Below, in pieces: positions 6,205 to 6,461 of a stretch of 6,461 nt of DNA. The notes beneath the pieces are model-generated. The model was given only the letters and a program-made list of their open reading frames with translations, was not told the origin of the DNA and did no database searches. Origin of the DNA: Verrucomicrobiia bacterium (GTDB taxonomy: Bacteria > Verrucomicrobiota > Verrucomicrobiae > Limisphaerales > UBA11358). Location: assembly GCA_030042375.1 (NCBI GenBank), contig JASHZU010000417.1:1-6461 (forward strand). The letters are read 5' to 3'. Made by a program: the position numbers and the translations under genes. How positions within the stretch are numbered: position 1 is the stretch's first letter; the number at the start of each line of letters is the position of its first letter.

Positions 6205-6461
6205 TCATACGGTGTAGCTGCCGCTGGCCGTGGTGCCGCCTTTGCCCGTCCAGTTGGTGTGGAAAAATTCGCCACGCGGCTTGTCAATGCGCTCGTAGGT
6301 GTGCGCGCCGAAATAATCACGCTGCGCCTGCAGGAGGTTCGCCGGCAGAACAGCATTGCGATATTGGTCGTAAAACGCCAGCGCTGTGCTGAACGCGGGC
6401 ACCGGGATGCCTTTTTTAGCGGCCGACCCGACGACGTTACGCCAGCCTTTTTGGCAGCGCT
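6205..6461 (-). CDS. gnd: 6-phosphogluconate dehydrogenase, decarboxylating (C-terminal part)
   Basis: C-terminal end (about 84 residues) of the pentose-phosphate enzyme that converts 6-phosphogluconate and NADP+ to ribulose 5-phosphate, CO2 and NADPH in the cytoplasm. The gene runs off the right edge, so its start and NADP-binding domain are not visible. Recognisable pieces are GWRNVV, the stretch [18 protein letters not shown], then [20 protein letters not shown] and [13 protein letters not shown], the typical substrate-binding tail with its conserved Arg and His. It ends with a Gly/Thr/Ser-rich tail ([13 protein letters not shown]) that is longer than the E. coli C-terminus. Two TGA codons stand in tandem at the stop (6207-6205 and 6204-6202). 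The GTG at 6402 is an internal valine, not a start. It is probably the upstream member of the unit that continues with the membrane glycosyltransferase-like gene. Confidence 0.93.
   Translation of the reverse strand, partial: RCQKGWRNVVGSAAKKGIPVPAFSTALAFYDQYRNAVLPANLLQAQRDYFGAHTYERIDKPRGEFFHTNWTGKGGTTASGSYTV

Noticed and set aside
6205..6402. Reading the right-edge frame as a small 65-residue protein starting at GTG 6402
   Set aside because: The frame continues upstream to the window edge with conserved 6-phosphogluconate dehydrogenase residues (GWRNVV, KKGIP), so the GTG is an internal valine of gnd.

Overview
The window looks like a chromosomal segment from a free-living Gram-negative bacterium with moderate GC, most plausibly a soil or freshwater member of Verrucomicrobiota (Pedosphaera/Limisphaerales-like). 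This is an inference from the gene types (a TPR-sulfotransferase fusion, a secreted GH18 protein with a ricin-type lectin tail, and a Gnd C-terminus ending in a Gly/Thr/Ser-rich tail) and from the scarcity of Shine-Dalgarno sites. No marker gene proves it. Every supported gene is on the minus strand, so transcription runs from right to left.

Right block (6461 down to 3320): four tightly packed genes that probably form one transcription unit. They are the C-terminal end of 6-phosphogluconate dehydrogenase (gnd, cut by the window edge), a 623-residue polytopic membrane protein resembling GT-C/PMT-type glycosyltransferases, a small MIP/aquaporin-family channel, and a DUF167/YggU-family protein. 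Intergenic gaps are 9, 29 and 18 nt.

Middle block (3319 down to 1745): a promoter-like region, then a secreted GH18 chitinase-like enzyme with a C-terminal ricin-B/CBM13 trefoil, followed by a perfect 31-nt inverted repeat.

Left block (1744 down to 1): a TPR-sulfotransferase fusion protein, a 216-nt gene-free region, and the first seven codons of another minus-strand gene that leaves the window at the left edge.

The most interesting non-coding signal is an 18-bp palindrome-like element, ACCCCT-N6-(A/G)GGGGT. It occurs twice, once upstream of the chitinase gene and once upstream of the left-edge gene. Both copies are followed at similar distance by TTG-N3/4-CCGTCACC. This suggests one regulator could control both genes. 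I see no mobile element, CRISPR array, tRNA or rRNA. The genes are mostly of recognisable families, and I find no convincing new multi-gene system in this stretch.
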